Below are positions 9,912-18,295 of a stretch of 51,901 nucleotides of DNA, piece after piece. The stretch comes from Agathobacter sp. (GTDB lineage Bacteria; Bacillota; Clostridia; Lachnospirales; Lachnospiraceae), in assembly GCA_022772675.1 (NCBI GenBank), contig JALEZW010000054.1, positions 1-51,901 on the forward strand. The letters run 5' to 3'. A model generated the notes under the pieces. It saw only the letters and a program-made list of their open reading frames with translations. It had not been told where the DNA came from and did no database searches. Each line of letters starts with the position of its first letter. Positions within the stretch are counted from its first letter, which is position 1. Made by a program: the position numbers and the translations under genes.

Positions 9912-10256
9912 TCAGCTCATAGAAACTGCCGTACTGGTTGTAAGGGCACCGTTGATATCATTTGGCACATTTCCCTGCTGAGACTGGCAATAGTCATTAT
10001 AAACCCCATCACTATTTGCATCGTTCCAGTAAGCATGTCCCCACTCACCCTCAATATAATAAACCGGATAAATTGGAGCATTATCTGAATTGTGAGCAGC
10101 TCTTGCCTCTTCCTGGGAGCTGTACATGGTTCCTGTCTGGCACCATCCATTCTGCCATCCTGATGCTGTAACAGTTGTCTTACTGCAGGCTGCAATTGCC
10201 TGATTTGCAGCCATCTTCATTTTTTTTACTTCTGGTTTTACATATGCCTTCTTCAT
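9912..10256 (-). CDS. Putative RiPP precursor peptide (114 residues)
   Basis: The start is fixed by GGAGG placed eight bases before ATGAAGAAG; an upstream in-frame extension has no ribosome site. The leader MKKAYVKPEVKKMKMA holds a YxxP motif (Tyr5, Pro8), the element read by PqqD-like RREs in lasso systems. The rest is unusually long and polar/aromatic, with Cys24, Cys39 and Cys90, a GWQNGWC segment, an acidic NDANSDGVYNDYC segment and the C-terminal TTSTAVSMS. It sits between the RRE gene and the radical SAM gene, as expected for a precursor. I do not recognise the core. A possible cleavage region is AIAAC near residues 20-24, but this is a guess. Confidence 0.8.
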   Translation of the reverse strand: MKKAYVKPEVKKMKMAANQAIAACSKTTVTASGWQNGWCQTGTMYSSQEEARAAHNSDNAPIYPVYYIEGEWGHAYWNDANSDGVYNDYCQSQQGNVPNDINGALTTSTAVSMS

Positions 10257-10373
10257 AAATAACAACCTCCTTTTCGTCAAAATACCAACCTTATTTCCTA
10301 ACTGTATCATATACCCTGCGGACCGAAATTGCAACAATATGTACAGAATATCTATAAAAAAATTAATGAGGAA

Positions 10374-10640
10374 CTATTCCTCCAACGTCCCGAGAGCACG
10401 GATTTCATCCAGGAACTCCCGGATATCACTTTCTGCGGTTTTTTCCTCTACTTCATACTCATCCACCAGCTTTTGAACCAGCTGTGCCTCTGAAATATCT
10501 TCTTTCATCGCCTGCCACAAAAAAGCTCCTGTCTCATTCAGGGAAAGCATACTTTTAAAATCCAGCGCATTCTCAGATACCGGTACCACAACATTCATGT
10601 CCGCCACATTTCTTAACGTAAACCCTTCTTTAATTTTCAT
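10374..10640 (-). CDS. PqqD-family RiPP recognition element
   Basis: The 88-residue product matches the PqqD pattern: an N-terminal strand pair (FTLRNVADMNVVVPVS), LNETGAFLWQAM in the middle and a helical C-terminus with LVQKLVDEYEV and ESDIREFLDEI. Such stand-alone domains bind the leader peptide and present the precursor to modifying enzymes. It lies 117 bases upstream of the precursor gene in the same direction. The ribosome site GGAGACAGGAG is strong. A half-copy of the interspersed repeat sits just upstream, between this gene and the nucleotidyltransferase. Confidence 0.9.
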   Translation of the reverse strand: MKIKEGFTLRNVADMNVVVPVSENALDFKSMLSLNETGAFLWQAMKEDISEAQLVQKLVDEYEVEEKTAESDIREFLDEIRALGTLEE

Positions 10641-10661
10641 CTCCTGTCTCCTCCCATAAAA

Positions 10662-10686
10662 ATAATGTGAGGGTCAAAAGGTATTT
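10662..10686. repeat. Half-copy of the GAGGGTCAAAAGG repeat inside the RiPP operon
   Basis: ATAATGTGAGGGTCAAAAGG plus TATTTTGCC matches the left end of the full copies. It lies in the gap between the nucleotidyltransferase and PqqD genes, the only large gap of the operon besides that before the precursor. It could form the small GGGTCAAAA/TTTTGCCC hairpin and modulate downstream expression. Confidence 0.75.
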
Positions 10687-10732
10687 TGCCCTCTGATTTT
10701 CCAGACTGCTGTCAGGTTCAGAACAATCCTCA

Positions 10733-11977
10733 TTATTTAAATATTTCCATCTTTTTTACCATCTTATTCCGTTTCTCATTAGAATCCATGATTTCCTTTG
10801 TGGATACTTTCCGCACCCGGATATTATTATACACAAATGCAATTCCTGTTACTATCCATAATATCGGCCAGATTACAACGATTCTACACGCTTTCGGAAA
10901 TCTTTTTTTCATTTGTCTGTGAAGCTCACGGAGGTAAGTGACAGAACCCGGAGCCCTGGTGGTTATCAGCATCCTTTTGGGATCCCATTTTCCGAATTCT
11001 CCTCCCTGAATCAAATCTTCCAGAAAGGCCGATTCCAGTTCTTTTTCCGGAAGATTCTTTTTTACAAGTTCCGACTCTGTCAGACCTTTGCACTGTTTCG
11101 AATTAAGGCCAAGATTTTTCACACAGATTTCCGTAACCAGACTTAAAAATTTTTCCAGATGCAGGCTCTCAATCCATCCCGTAAACTGTTCCATATCCAC
11201 CAGTTCCGCCTGGTGATTCCAGAATAAAACCCAGTCGCAGAGCAGCCGGACTCCAAAGCCTTTCGACATAAAATGCTGGAACATATGCATCAGAAGGTAA
11301 AGGGCTGAGTAGGTTGTGGGAAGAACCGGAATGGAAATTCCCATGGGATACCGGTATTCTTTTGCGCATTTGGGAACCCCCTCATAAATGGATGTGATCT
11401 GCCGGTCAAATTTTTTTTCATATTCGGCACATAATCCCCTGTGGAGCTCCAGCTCGCAGCTCATTCCATCCTTTTCGTACTGAAAATTGCAGTGGTAATT
11501 GGAAAATCCCTTTTCCTCAGTCCCGCCATTCTGCGCAATCAGACGGCATGCGAATTGAAATTCATCCTTATCCGGCACATAAATATCAATATCCCCAGAC
11601 GCCCGCAGTTCCTCCTTGGGATATAGGCAGCAAAGCCCGACCCCCTTCAGCACATAGCAGGACAGATGGTGTGCCTCCAGAAGATGCACCAGTTCTGCCG
11701 TCAGCTGAACCAGCTGGTAATAACACATCGAAACCTGAAAAGTCCTGTCTTTTAAAAAGGCTGTGACAGGCTTCGGAACCGGAATACCGGGATTTAACTT
11801 AAGTGCCTCAAATAATAAAGGCTCCACCCGGTGCATGGTGGCAAAATCCGCAATTGTCCCCCATTCCTCTAAGGTTACATTCTTAAAAAGATTCTCTTTT
11901 TCCTCTTTCAAAAGAGGTTGTCCCGTCAGTTCTGATTTCAGTAATGTAAAAAATATTTTTTCACTTTTTTTCATCAT
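10733..11977 (-). CDS. Nucleotidyltransferase-fold protein (NTP_transf_5 type) of the RiPP operon
   Basis: The 414-residue product has the minimal nucleotidyltransferase signature: LKGVGL at 110-115 followed by RASGDIDIYV at 125-134, where Asp129 and Asp131 are the expected metal ligands. A hydrophobic helix near residues 372-388 and a basic tail suggest membrane attachment. Family members accompany lasso, PqqD/HprK and exosortase-linked clusters; the Pseudomonas-type lasso enzyme PsmN transfers nucleotide-derived groups to the peptide tail. A similar tail-modifying role here is inference. The ATG overlaps the upstream peptidase stop as ATGA. Confidence 0.82.
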   Translation of the reverse strand: MMKKSEKIFFTLLKSELTGQPLLKEEKENLFKNVTLEEWGTIADFATMHRVEPLLFEALKLNPGIPVPKPVTAFLKDRTFQVSMCYYQLVQLTAELVHLLEAHHLSCYVLKGVGLCCLYPKEELRASGDIDIYVPDKDEFQFACRLIAQNGGTEEKGFSNYHCNFQYEKDGMSCELELHRGLCAEYEKKFDRQITSIYEGVPKCAKEYRYPMGISIPVLPTTYSALYLLMHMFQHFMSKGFGVRLLCDWVLFWNHQAELVDMEQFTGWIESLHLEKFLSLVTEICVKNLGLNSKQCKGLTESELVKKNLPEKELESAFLEDLIQGGEFGKWDPKRMLITTRAPGSVTYLRELHRQMKKRFPKACRIVVIWPILWIVTGIAFVYNNIRVRKVSTKEIMDSNEKRNKMVKKMEIFK

Positions 11978-12444
11978 CTGCTGTGTCTCCCGAAAAACTT
12001 TTTCACGCGAACAAGAATGTTACGGAAGGGTCTGGTGAAGCTCCAAAGTCTGACATAACTCCGGTAAACAGTCGCATCACAGGAAAAAATATTTCCCTTT
12101 CGTTGTATTTTCTCTGCCACGGCAATCACAGCATTCCCATGAATTTCCTCTGTTTCTACCTGACCGTCGCCATTCATAAGCAGCGTACCATCCTTTTTCA
12201 TATGAATCAGCCGGTGCAGTACCAGACTGCCGTCGGGACGCTTATACAATAGAATCTCCCGGAGTTTTACCGGTCGGACCGAAGGCGGAACCAGCCACAC
12301 ACTGTCCCTGTAATGGCACAGGGTAGGTGACATGCTGGAACCTGTTACCGTCAGTTCAAATGCAGCCCCTTTTTGAAAACACCGCTGCATCATATTTTCT
12401 ATTTCATCCATAGACACCTGTATAATTTCATCCATCATTTCCAT
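11974..12444 (-). CDS. S26/S24-type serine peptidase of the RiPP operon
   Basis: The 156-residue product contains TGSSMSPTL (34-42), the nucleophile motif with Ser37 before Met, and LVLHRLI (75-81). The His77-Arg pair is typical of the SipW/archaeal S26B type, which uses His instead of Lys. There is no clear transmembrane segment, unlike true signal peptidases. Comparable small S24/S26 proteins are recurrent in lasso and PqqD/HprK clusters and may remove the leader or process the mature peptide. The C-terminus is strongly basic and aromatic. It overlaps the nucleotidyltransferase start by four bases. Confidence 0.8.
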   Translation of the reverse strand: MEMMDEIIQVSMDEIENMMQRCFQKGAAFELTVTGSSMSPTLCHYRDSVWLVPPSVRPVKLREILLYKRPDGSLVLHRLIHMKKDGTLLMNGDGQVETEEIHGNAVIAVAEKIQRKGNIFSCDATVYRSYVRLWSFTRPFRNILVRVKKFFGRHSR

Positions 12445-12506
12445 CCCAAACTTTGCGTCTCCATCCCGGACTATACCGAAGCTTTTCGTCCTTTGCTATC
12501 GGATTT

Positions 12507-14261
12507 TCAGAAGTCCTGAACCATCTTCTGTGCTTCCTCTTCCGAAAGTCTGGTCACCTTTGTGTCCATCACCCGGTACAGACGCTGGCACATCGTAAGA
12601 ACGCTGGGCCTGTGGGTTGCCACAATGCAGGTTTTATTCGGTTTCTGCCGGATGATGTTTCGAAGTACCCTGCGCTCTGTCTCCACATCCAGCGCAGAGG
12701 TTGCCTCATCCAAAAGAAGAACCGGCGCATCCCTTAAAACAGCCCGGGCAATCGCAATACGCTGGGCCTGTCCTTCCGACAGGCCACGTCCTCTTTCTCC
12801 CAGCTTTCCATTCATCTGTTCCGGAATTTTTTCCACGAAATCCCATGCGCAGGCAATCTGTAGTGCCTCCCTGATTTCCTCATCCGTGGCATCTTCCTTT
12901 ACCATACGAAGATTATCCGCAATCGTACCGGAAAAAACCGTATTTCCCTGGGGAACATAGGAAAAATATTTTCTCGTATCTGCATTTAATGGAACCAGAT
13001 TTCCATTAGCATCTGACAGGATGGCTTCGCCCTGATCCGGTGTAATCAGCCCCAGAATCATCCGAAGCATCGTGGTCTTCCCCTCCCCGGATGGGCCCAA
13101 AACTGCCACAATCTCACCGGGTTTTGCAACAAAATCCGACTGGGTCAATATTTCTTTTTCCTTATCATAGCTAAAGAATACACCCTTAAGCTGAACCGTA
13201 AGTCCCTGTTCCAGTGCCTCATTAAGCCGGTCTGATTCCTCCGGCAGATGTTCTTCCCTCTTTAAATTCACAAGCTCCATCACCCGGCCGGCTGCCACCG
13301 AACTGTTTAATGCTGTGGGCAGAAAAGAAACCATGGAATTAAAGGCACTGGAAAGTCTCGCTCCCTGGGTCAGAAACAGGGTCATCTCACCATAGGTAAT
13401 AAACCCTCCCCACAGCCGGTAAACACCCCAGCCAAAGGCTGCATACTGGGTTAACATTCCCACCACCGAGAGAAGAATATTCGTCTTGATGCTAAAAAGA
13501 TTATAGTCCAGATTATAGGCCTTAAACTTCTGCTGCCAGCCCCGCAGCTTTCTTGTGTACTGATCCGTAATACCAAAAGCCTTAATCGTATTCATATTGA
13601 AAAAAGCTTCCTGCTCAAAGGACATCATATCGCTGTTCATGGCACGCACTTTTTTGCTGTACTTCTGCATCCGCCCCAGAAGAAGCTGGGATGCAAGTAA
13701 CATGACCGGTGCACTGGCAAGGGAAATAAATGCCATCACCACATCATAGTACAAGATCACGCAAAAGGTTGCGATAAAATTAAAAATACTGACAACCAGC
13801 GACGGAAACCAGGTTATCGCATTGGTTGCCACAATGTTTACATCATTGGTAAACCGGTTTAAGATATCCCCACTGTGATACTTCATCAGCTCCATCCAGC
13901 TGGCATCCTCAATCTTTTCAAAAATATCCGCCTGAATATCATTCTGAATGTCAATGGAAATCTTAAGAGACACCCTGGAAATTACAGAGTTAAAAATAAG
14001 GGAAAAGAGAGCCATTGCCACCATCACCACAGCCATCACAAGAAGTCTGTCCGTCTGTTTTCCCGTCACGATATCAATCAGTTTCTGGGACGCAACGGCA
14101 GAAATCAGCCCAAAAACTGTGCTGAAAATTCCCAGGAACATATAAAAGGCGATGGCCTTTTTATATCTCCTGCTGTATCCCAGTATCCATTTCCACTCTG
14201 CGATCATTTCCTTAATGGAGCCATCTTTTAAGCTGGCAATCAACTTTTTTAAGGTTTCCAT
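12507..14261 (-). CDS. ABC exporter (fused TMD-NBD) of the RiPP operon
   Basis: The 584-residue protein has a type IV exporter membrane domain with six predicted helices (about residues 35-325) and a nucleotide-binding domain with Walker A GPSGEGKTT (389-397), signature LSEGQAQR (493-500) and Walker B VLLLDEAT (513-520). It lacks an N-terminal C39 peptidase domain, so leader removal must be done by another enzyme, presumably the S26-like peptidase encoded next. It is the first gene of the operon; AGGAGAG precedes the ATG. It probably exports the mature peptide as a homodimer. Confidence 0.9.
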   Translation of the reverse strand: METLKKLIASLKDGSIKEMIAEWKWILGYSRRYKKAIAFYMFLGIFSTVFGLISAVASQKLIDIVTGKQTDRLLVMAVVMVAMALFSLIFNSVISRVSLKISIDIQNDIQADIFEKIEDASWMELMKYHSGDILNRFTNDVNIVATNAITWFPSLVVSIFNFIATFCVILYYDVVMAFISLASAPVMLLASQLLLGRMQKYSKKVRAMNSDMMSFEQEAFFNMNTIKAFGITDQYTRKLRGWQQKFKAYNLDYNLFSIKTNILLSVVGMLTQYAAFGWGVYRLWGGFITYGEMTLFLTQGARLSSAFNSMVSFLPTALNSSVAAGRVMELVNLKREEHLPEESDRLNEALEQGLTVQLKGVFFSYDKEKEILTQSDFVAKPGEIVAVLGPSGEGKTTMLRMILGLITPDQGEAILSDANGNLVPLNADTRKYFSYVPQGNTVFSGTIADNLRMVKEDATDEEIREALQIACAWDFVEKIPEQMNGKLGERGRGLSEGQAQRIAIARAVLRDAPVLLLDEATSALDVETERRVLRNIIRQKPNKTCIVATHRPSVLTMCQRLYRVMDTKVTRLSEEEAQKMVQDF

Positions 14262-14296
14262 ATCTCTCCTGCTGTATCCTGTGTAAGTACTGTTTT

Positions 14297-14325
14297 ATTA
14301 TAGCATTTTCCAGGGGAAGATGCTA
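14297..14325 (-). promoter_or_regulatory. Extended -10 promoter and overlapping palindrome upstream of the RiPP operon
   Basis: On the minus strand TGCTATAAT (14305-14297) is an extended -10 box with no good -35. Directly upstream and touching it lies an inverted repeat with 11-bp arms, TAGCATTTTCC (14301-14311) and GGAAGATGCTA (14315-14325), one mismatch and a 3-bp spacer. The placement over the promoter suggests a repressor or activator operator. The binding protein is not encoded in the window as far as I can tell. Confidence 0.6.
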
Positions 14326-14360
14326 TGGAAGTATATTCATTTCCGCGCCATATTTTTAAT

Positions 14361-15502
14361 TCAATAATGTACTGTACTGCCAATTGCTATCTCTGATAAA
14401 AACAGATCATAAAGCTGTGTTTCAAAAATACGGTTGGAAATCACAACTATCCCATCCTGATCTTTAAAAAATCCAAAAGTAACTCCTAAATTGATCAGTG
14501 GAGCTTCCCTTTTAAAGGGATAACTGTACCCGTCAAATAAGATGCTCTGGATCATTTTTCTTAAATCCGGATAATCCAGCATTTTCTTAATCATATCATC
14601 AAACAATGTATTGGATTCTTTCGATAAAAGCTTAATTGCTGCAAGAAGGCCCTCTCTTGTCCATGCATCTTTCCGGTTCGAAAAAGAATCCGTGCCCACG
14701 ATTCTTTCATCCACAAGCTGACATATCTTGGACACGAGATACGGATATCCGGAAGTGTAATCATAAATCATTTGACTGATATCGGGAATATTCATATCAA
14801 CCACATAATCTTCAGAATATTCCCTTAGCATAGAAATAATATCATCTGTAGAAAAGCTCATATCTAATGTAAAATCTGCCGCAATGTTCCACGGACTGTT
14901 ATATTTTGATTCCTCACCAGGATGCATTTTAATTTTCAGAGTCTTAACATCATAAACACCTGCAAGAATAACAGATTGAAACGTAACATCCTTACCCTGC
15001 TGCCATCTTAGATATTTTTCCCTTAATAATCCAAGAAACGAAAGAAAAATCTGATTGTCTGAACTCTTATCCACTTCATCAATCATAAGCACGACTTTTT
15101 TTTCACAATTTCTGCATAAATTGGAAATTTTAATACCCAGTGACCTCATTGGAAAACGTTCTGATAACGGTTCATTCCATTCCTTTAAAATTGTCTCTGA
15201 AACCTCCTGTTCCTGGAGGCAGTCACCGATATCCATCACCAAACCTTCCGCCAGGCTATACAACGAATGAAAATACTCATCGGCAGATTCAAAGCTTAAA
15301 CTAAGTACAACATACTCTTCTCTTAATTTTTTTCCAGCAGGTACAGCATTGTAGTTTTCCCATATTGTCTCGCACGATTAATGGTAAAATATCTGCCCTT
15401 TTCGATATACTCTTTTATCAACAGCTCTATTCTGCCACTCATATCCACCATATAGTGTTTTTCCGGAATGCAAGTTCCCGTACTACAAAAATGTTTCTGC
15501 AT
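14361..15502 (-). pseudogene. Frameshifted and C-terminally truncated AAA-ATPase (paralogue of 20999-22603)
   Basis: From the ATG at 15502 the frame reads MQKHFCSTG, then FTINRARQYGKTTML (P-loop), closely like the intact paralogue at 20999-22603, but meets TAA at a run of seven A (plus-strand T run 15327-15333). One extra A would restore the frame into LREEYVVLSLSFES and the remaining 300 residues (VVLMIDEVDKSSDN Walker B, LAGVYDVKTLK, FDDMIKKMLDYPDL). The C-terminus stops after NRIFETQLYDLFLSE, so the PD-(D/E)XK nuclease part is missing. Two lesions make this a pseudogene; slippage at the homopolymer or a sequencing error could mask the first but not the second. Confidence 0.8.
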
Positions 15503-15643
15503 ATTTTATGCTTCTACCTCCTGCAAATGAAAGTCATCGATACAACATTCATATTATTATCTTTCTCATCTTATGATTCAATTATATCATACTGGGAGGG
15601 AAAAGAAAAGGCTGGGAAAATATGTCAGCTCAACTAAACTGTA

Positions 15644-15685
15644 ATATGGGCAGGGAGAACCAGATTCTGCTCCCACTGCCCATAT
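15644..15685 (-). terminator. Hairpin after the sulfatase fragment
   Basis: Stem TATGGGCAG / CTGCCCATA extended by GGGAG/CTCCC, symmetric enough to act from either side. It lies 26 bases downstream of the sulfatase stop. The T-tract is weak (TTACAG on the minus strand). Confidence 0.55.
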
Positions 15686-15710
15686 AAAACCATCTTACAA
15701 CATTATTTTC

Positions 15711-17420
15711 TTATTCTATATTTGAAAGCTTTGCTAACTCCTCCAGCGGATCAATCTCTGTTGGATACTGATGCAGAATAATTTCATCTGTCCTTCCTGT
15801 GAATTCAAAAGGTGACTCATAGTCGGGTGTTACCGGACTGTATGGATTTGCCAGAAGGCTGGTCGAAAACCCAACCATATAAGCAAGCTGCTCTATCACG
15901 GTTTCTCCAGCCGGTTTATCATCGACATACAAAGTCACATTTGCCCTTTCTCCTGTCTCATCCAAAATAAAAGAAAAGGCCACCTTCACATCCCCAATCG
16001 GCAGTTCTTCGTCCGATACCACATCGAAATGTTTGATTGAATTCGCATTGTAGGAATACTTTAAATGATTATCTTTAATATAAAATGAATAACCACCAAA
16101 TCTTTGTCCAACACTATAGAGAACACCTTCCTGCTCAGTCGAATCCCGATGAATAAATGCCGTAACCATGTGATTGGCTTTTCCGCTTGTTCCGCCGCCA
16201 ATGCTCCGATTCATTACCAGATTTACAGCATGTCTCACATGCTTAAATACCAGATTCTTTTCTGCAATCGGAATCTTCTCTGCATACTGGCGGCTAAGAT
16301 TCTCAGGTTTTGCATGCATGGAAAAACGCAGCATTGGAAATACCCCATATTTTCCAGCCTCATGCATGAAGTCTTCCTTTAATTCCTGCAATTTTTCCGG
16401 ATATTGATCGGTCACATTATATTTCTCGGAATAATCCTCCTCCACATGATACAGTTCCCACTCATCCTTTGCGTAATCTTCCACAAAACAGTGATTGACA
16501 ACGGCCTTCCAGCCATCCTTATAAATACCACGATTTCCATGTACTTCATAATACTGAATATGTTTTTCAGAAGGAGCATCTGGATTGTCAAATGTATATT
16601 TCATACTGATTCCAGTAAACGGCTGCTGATGAACGCCTTTGACATATTCCGGTTTATCTACTCCTATCAAATCCAGAATTGTAGGCGTGATGTCGGACAC
16701 ATGATGGTATTGGTTTCGCACTGCACCCGGATCCTTGATTGCAGCCGGATAGCGGATAATAAGCGGATCCTTAATTCCTCCTTCATGTGCCCATATCTTG
16801 TACCACTGGAACGGTGTATTTCCACAATTCGCCCATCCCGTTGGATAATGATTGAACGCCAGCTCCGTGCCAATCTCATCCAGATGCTCATACGCATAAT
16901 CAATTTCTCCTTCACTACGTACAGTAACATCCTGTCCTCTCATTGCATTGAAACGACCATCAACACCCCCTTCTGCACTGGCTCCATTATCAGACAAGAA
17001 AACAATAATTGTATTATCCAACTGATCACTTTCTTCCAGATAATCAATCAGACGTCCAATCTGTGCATCCGTGTGTGTCAACATGCCCGCAAATGCCTCC
17101 ATCTCACGAGCATAAACCGCCTTTTCTTTTTCTGTACAATCATCCCAGTCTCTTACATACTCGTTCTTATCTGTCAGTTCAGCATCCTTCGGAATAATTC
17201 CAATACGTTTCTGATTTTCGAACCATTGCTGTCTAATCACATCCCATCCTGCATCAAACTTCCCCCTATAGGCATCAATATACTCCTTTGGCGCATGATG
17301 CGGTGTATGCATAGCCCCAAACGGCAGATACAAGAAGAAAGGTTGATCAGGAAAATTCATCTGGTGCTCAAACAGGTAATCAATTGCATTATCTACAATA
17401 TCCTCGGAAATATGGTAAGG
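15711..17420 (-). pseudogene. Sulfatase lacking its catalytic N-terminus
   Basis: From about [17 protein letters not shown] to the C-terminus (about 570 residues) this is a type I sulfatase: FLYLPFGAMHTPHHAP, DAQIGRLIDYLE, IVFLSDNGASAEGG and a long C-terminal domain ending in DEIILHQYPTEIDPLEELAKL. The N-terminal third, with the CxPxR/CxAxR motif that is converted to formylglycine, is absent; instead the sequence joins metK near 17410-17428. An open frame runs on upstream to 17630, but this is only metK DNA read out of frame. The protein cannot be catalytically active if made. Homologues act on sulfated glycans or lipids. Confidence 0.88.
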
Positions 17421-17913
17421 TGCCATCCTTTCGTACCTTGGTAAGCTGTCTTGTGAGGCGGTGTGCAAAGGAAATTGCCGGTGGAAGATACTCCGGAGTC
17501 TCATCGGTTGCGTATCCAAAAATGATTCCCTGGTCACCGGCTCCTGTTCCGAAGTCCTCTGTAACGCCCTCCTGTTTGGATTCGTATGCCTTGTCAACAC
17601 CCAGTGCAATGTCTGCCGACTGCTCATCAATTGAGGTCAGGACTGCAATGGAATCTGCGTTGAATCCGTCTGCGTTATCTGTATAGCCGATTTCACGGAT
17701 GGTATCTCTTGCAACCTTTGCAATATCTACATATGCCTTTGTGGTAATCTCTCCTACTACCGGTGCAAGTCCGGTTGCCACCGTTGTCTCTGCTGCTACT
17801 CTGGAATATGGATCCTACTCAAGCAGTGCGTCTAAAATTGCATCTGAAATCTGATCTGCAATTTTGTCCGGATGTCCTTCTGTTACTGATTCCGATGTAA
17901 ATAATTTTCCCAT
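17420..17913 (-). pseudogene. metK: 5' fragment of S-adenosylmethionine synthetase
   Basis: From ATG at 17913 the frame reads [20 protein letters not shown], the invariant MetK start, but codon 33 is TAG (17815-17817), where the family has Gln before DPYSRV. The frame then continues as canonical MetK ([36 protein letters not shown]) up to [10 protein letters not shown] and runs into sulfatase DNA. About 160 of roughly 395 codons remain. Since metK is usually essential, an intact copy is expected elsewhere, and this copy is a duplicated, recombined remnant. Confidence 0.93.
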
Positions 17914-18089
17914 AATGTTTTCCTCTTTTCTTCTTTTCAATCTATCCTTCAATTTATCTGATATACGGGTAAGGTTTCAAATCCTCATCATGTATTTAAC
18001 ATTATAAATTTAACATCGTTCCAGCCCACCGCTTGATACAAAAAATCTCTTCATCTCTTAAACTCCTGTTCATCACCTTTTTATGTTAA

Positions 18090-18143
18090 AACAAGTTAGC
18101 AGCCCTTATGTTTTTCTTCGCCGGGTTAACTTGTTGTTGGGCT
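18090..18143 (-). ncRNA. Candidate H-type pseudoknot at the 5' end of the metK leader
   Basis: In transcript order the elements are AGCCC (18143-18139), AACAAGTTA (18135-18127), a 21-base A-rich loop, GGGCT (18105-18101) and TAACTTGTT (18098-18090). The two perfect stems (5 and 9 bp) interleave, so they form a pseudoknot. The predicted transcription start falls on the first stem. Position before metK suggests a SAM-sensing or similar riboswitch, but it matches none of the SAM riboswitch consensuses I can recall (SAM-I has a different long form; SAM-III overlaps the ribosome site). Function is inference. Confidence 0.5.
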
Positions 18144-18145
18144 AG

Positions 18146-18175
18146 ATTATAAGCTTCACGTAAACCAAATTTCAA
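18146..18175 (-). promoter_or_regulatory. Promoter of the metK leader
   Basis: TTGAAA (18175-18170) and TATAAT (18151-18146) with an 18-base spacer on the minus strand; the start point would fall at about 18141-18143. Confidence 0.65.
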
Positions 18176-18295
18176 ACTTCTTTTTTGAAACCGTTTGCAT
18201 ACCCTATGATTTTTGTGGTAATTTTCCATCAATTTATCGGCATGAAACGCTGGATTTTTCTATAAGAAAATACAATCATGAAAACGTGTACAGAC

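Noticed and set aside
7866..14261. Lasso peptide cluster
   Set aside because: RRE, kinase, nucleotidyltransferase and exporter would fit, but the ATP-dependent asparagine-synthetase-like cyclase and the transglutaminase-type protease are missing and a SPASM radical SAM enzyme is present.
16404..17444. 346-codon plus-strand membrane-like protein
   Set aside because: It is antisense to the sulfatase coding sequence; its hydrophobicity follows from the complement of acidic codons and it has no ribosome site.
17430..17630. Extra N-terminus of the sulfatase (residues 1-66 of the long frame)
   Set aside because: It is metK DNA read out of frame; the sulfatase similarity starts only at the junction.
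18002..18073. 23-residue leader peptide MNRSLRDEEIF...
   Set aside because: AAGGTG is too close to the ATG and there is no run of Met or other regulatory codons; it may be chance.
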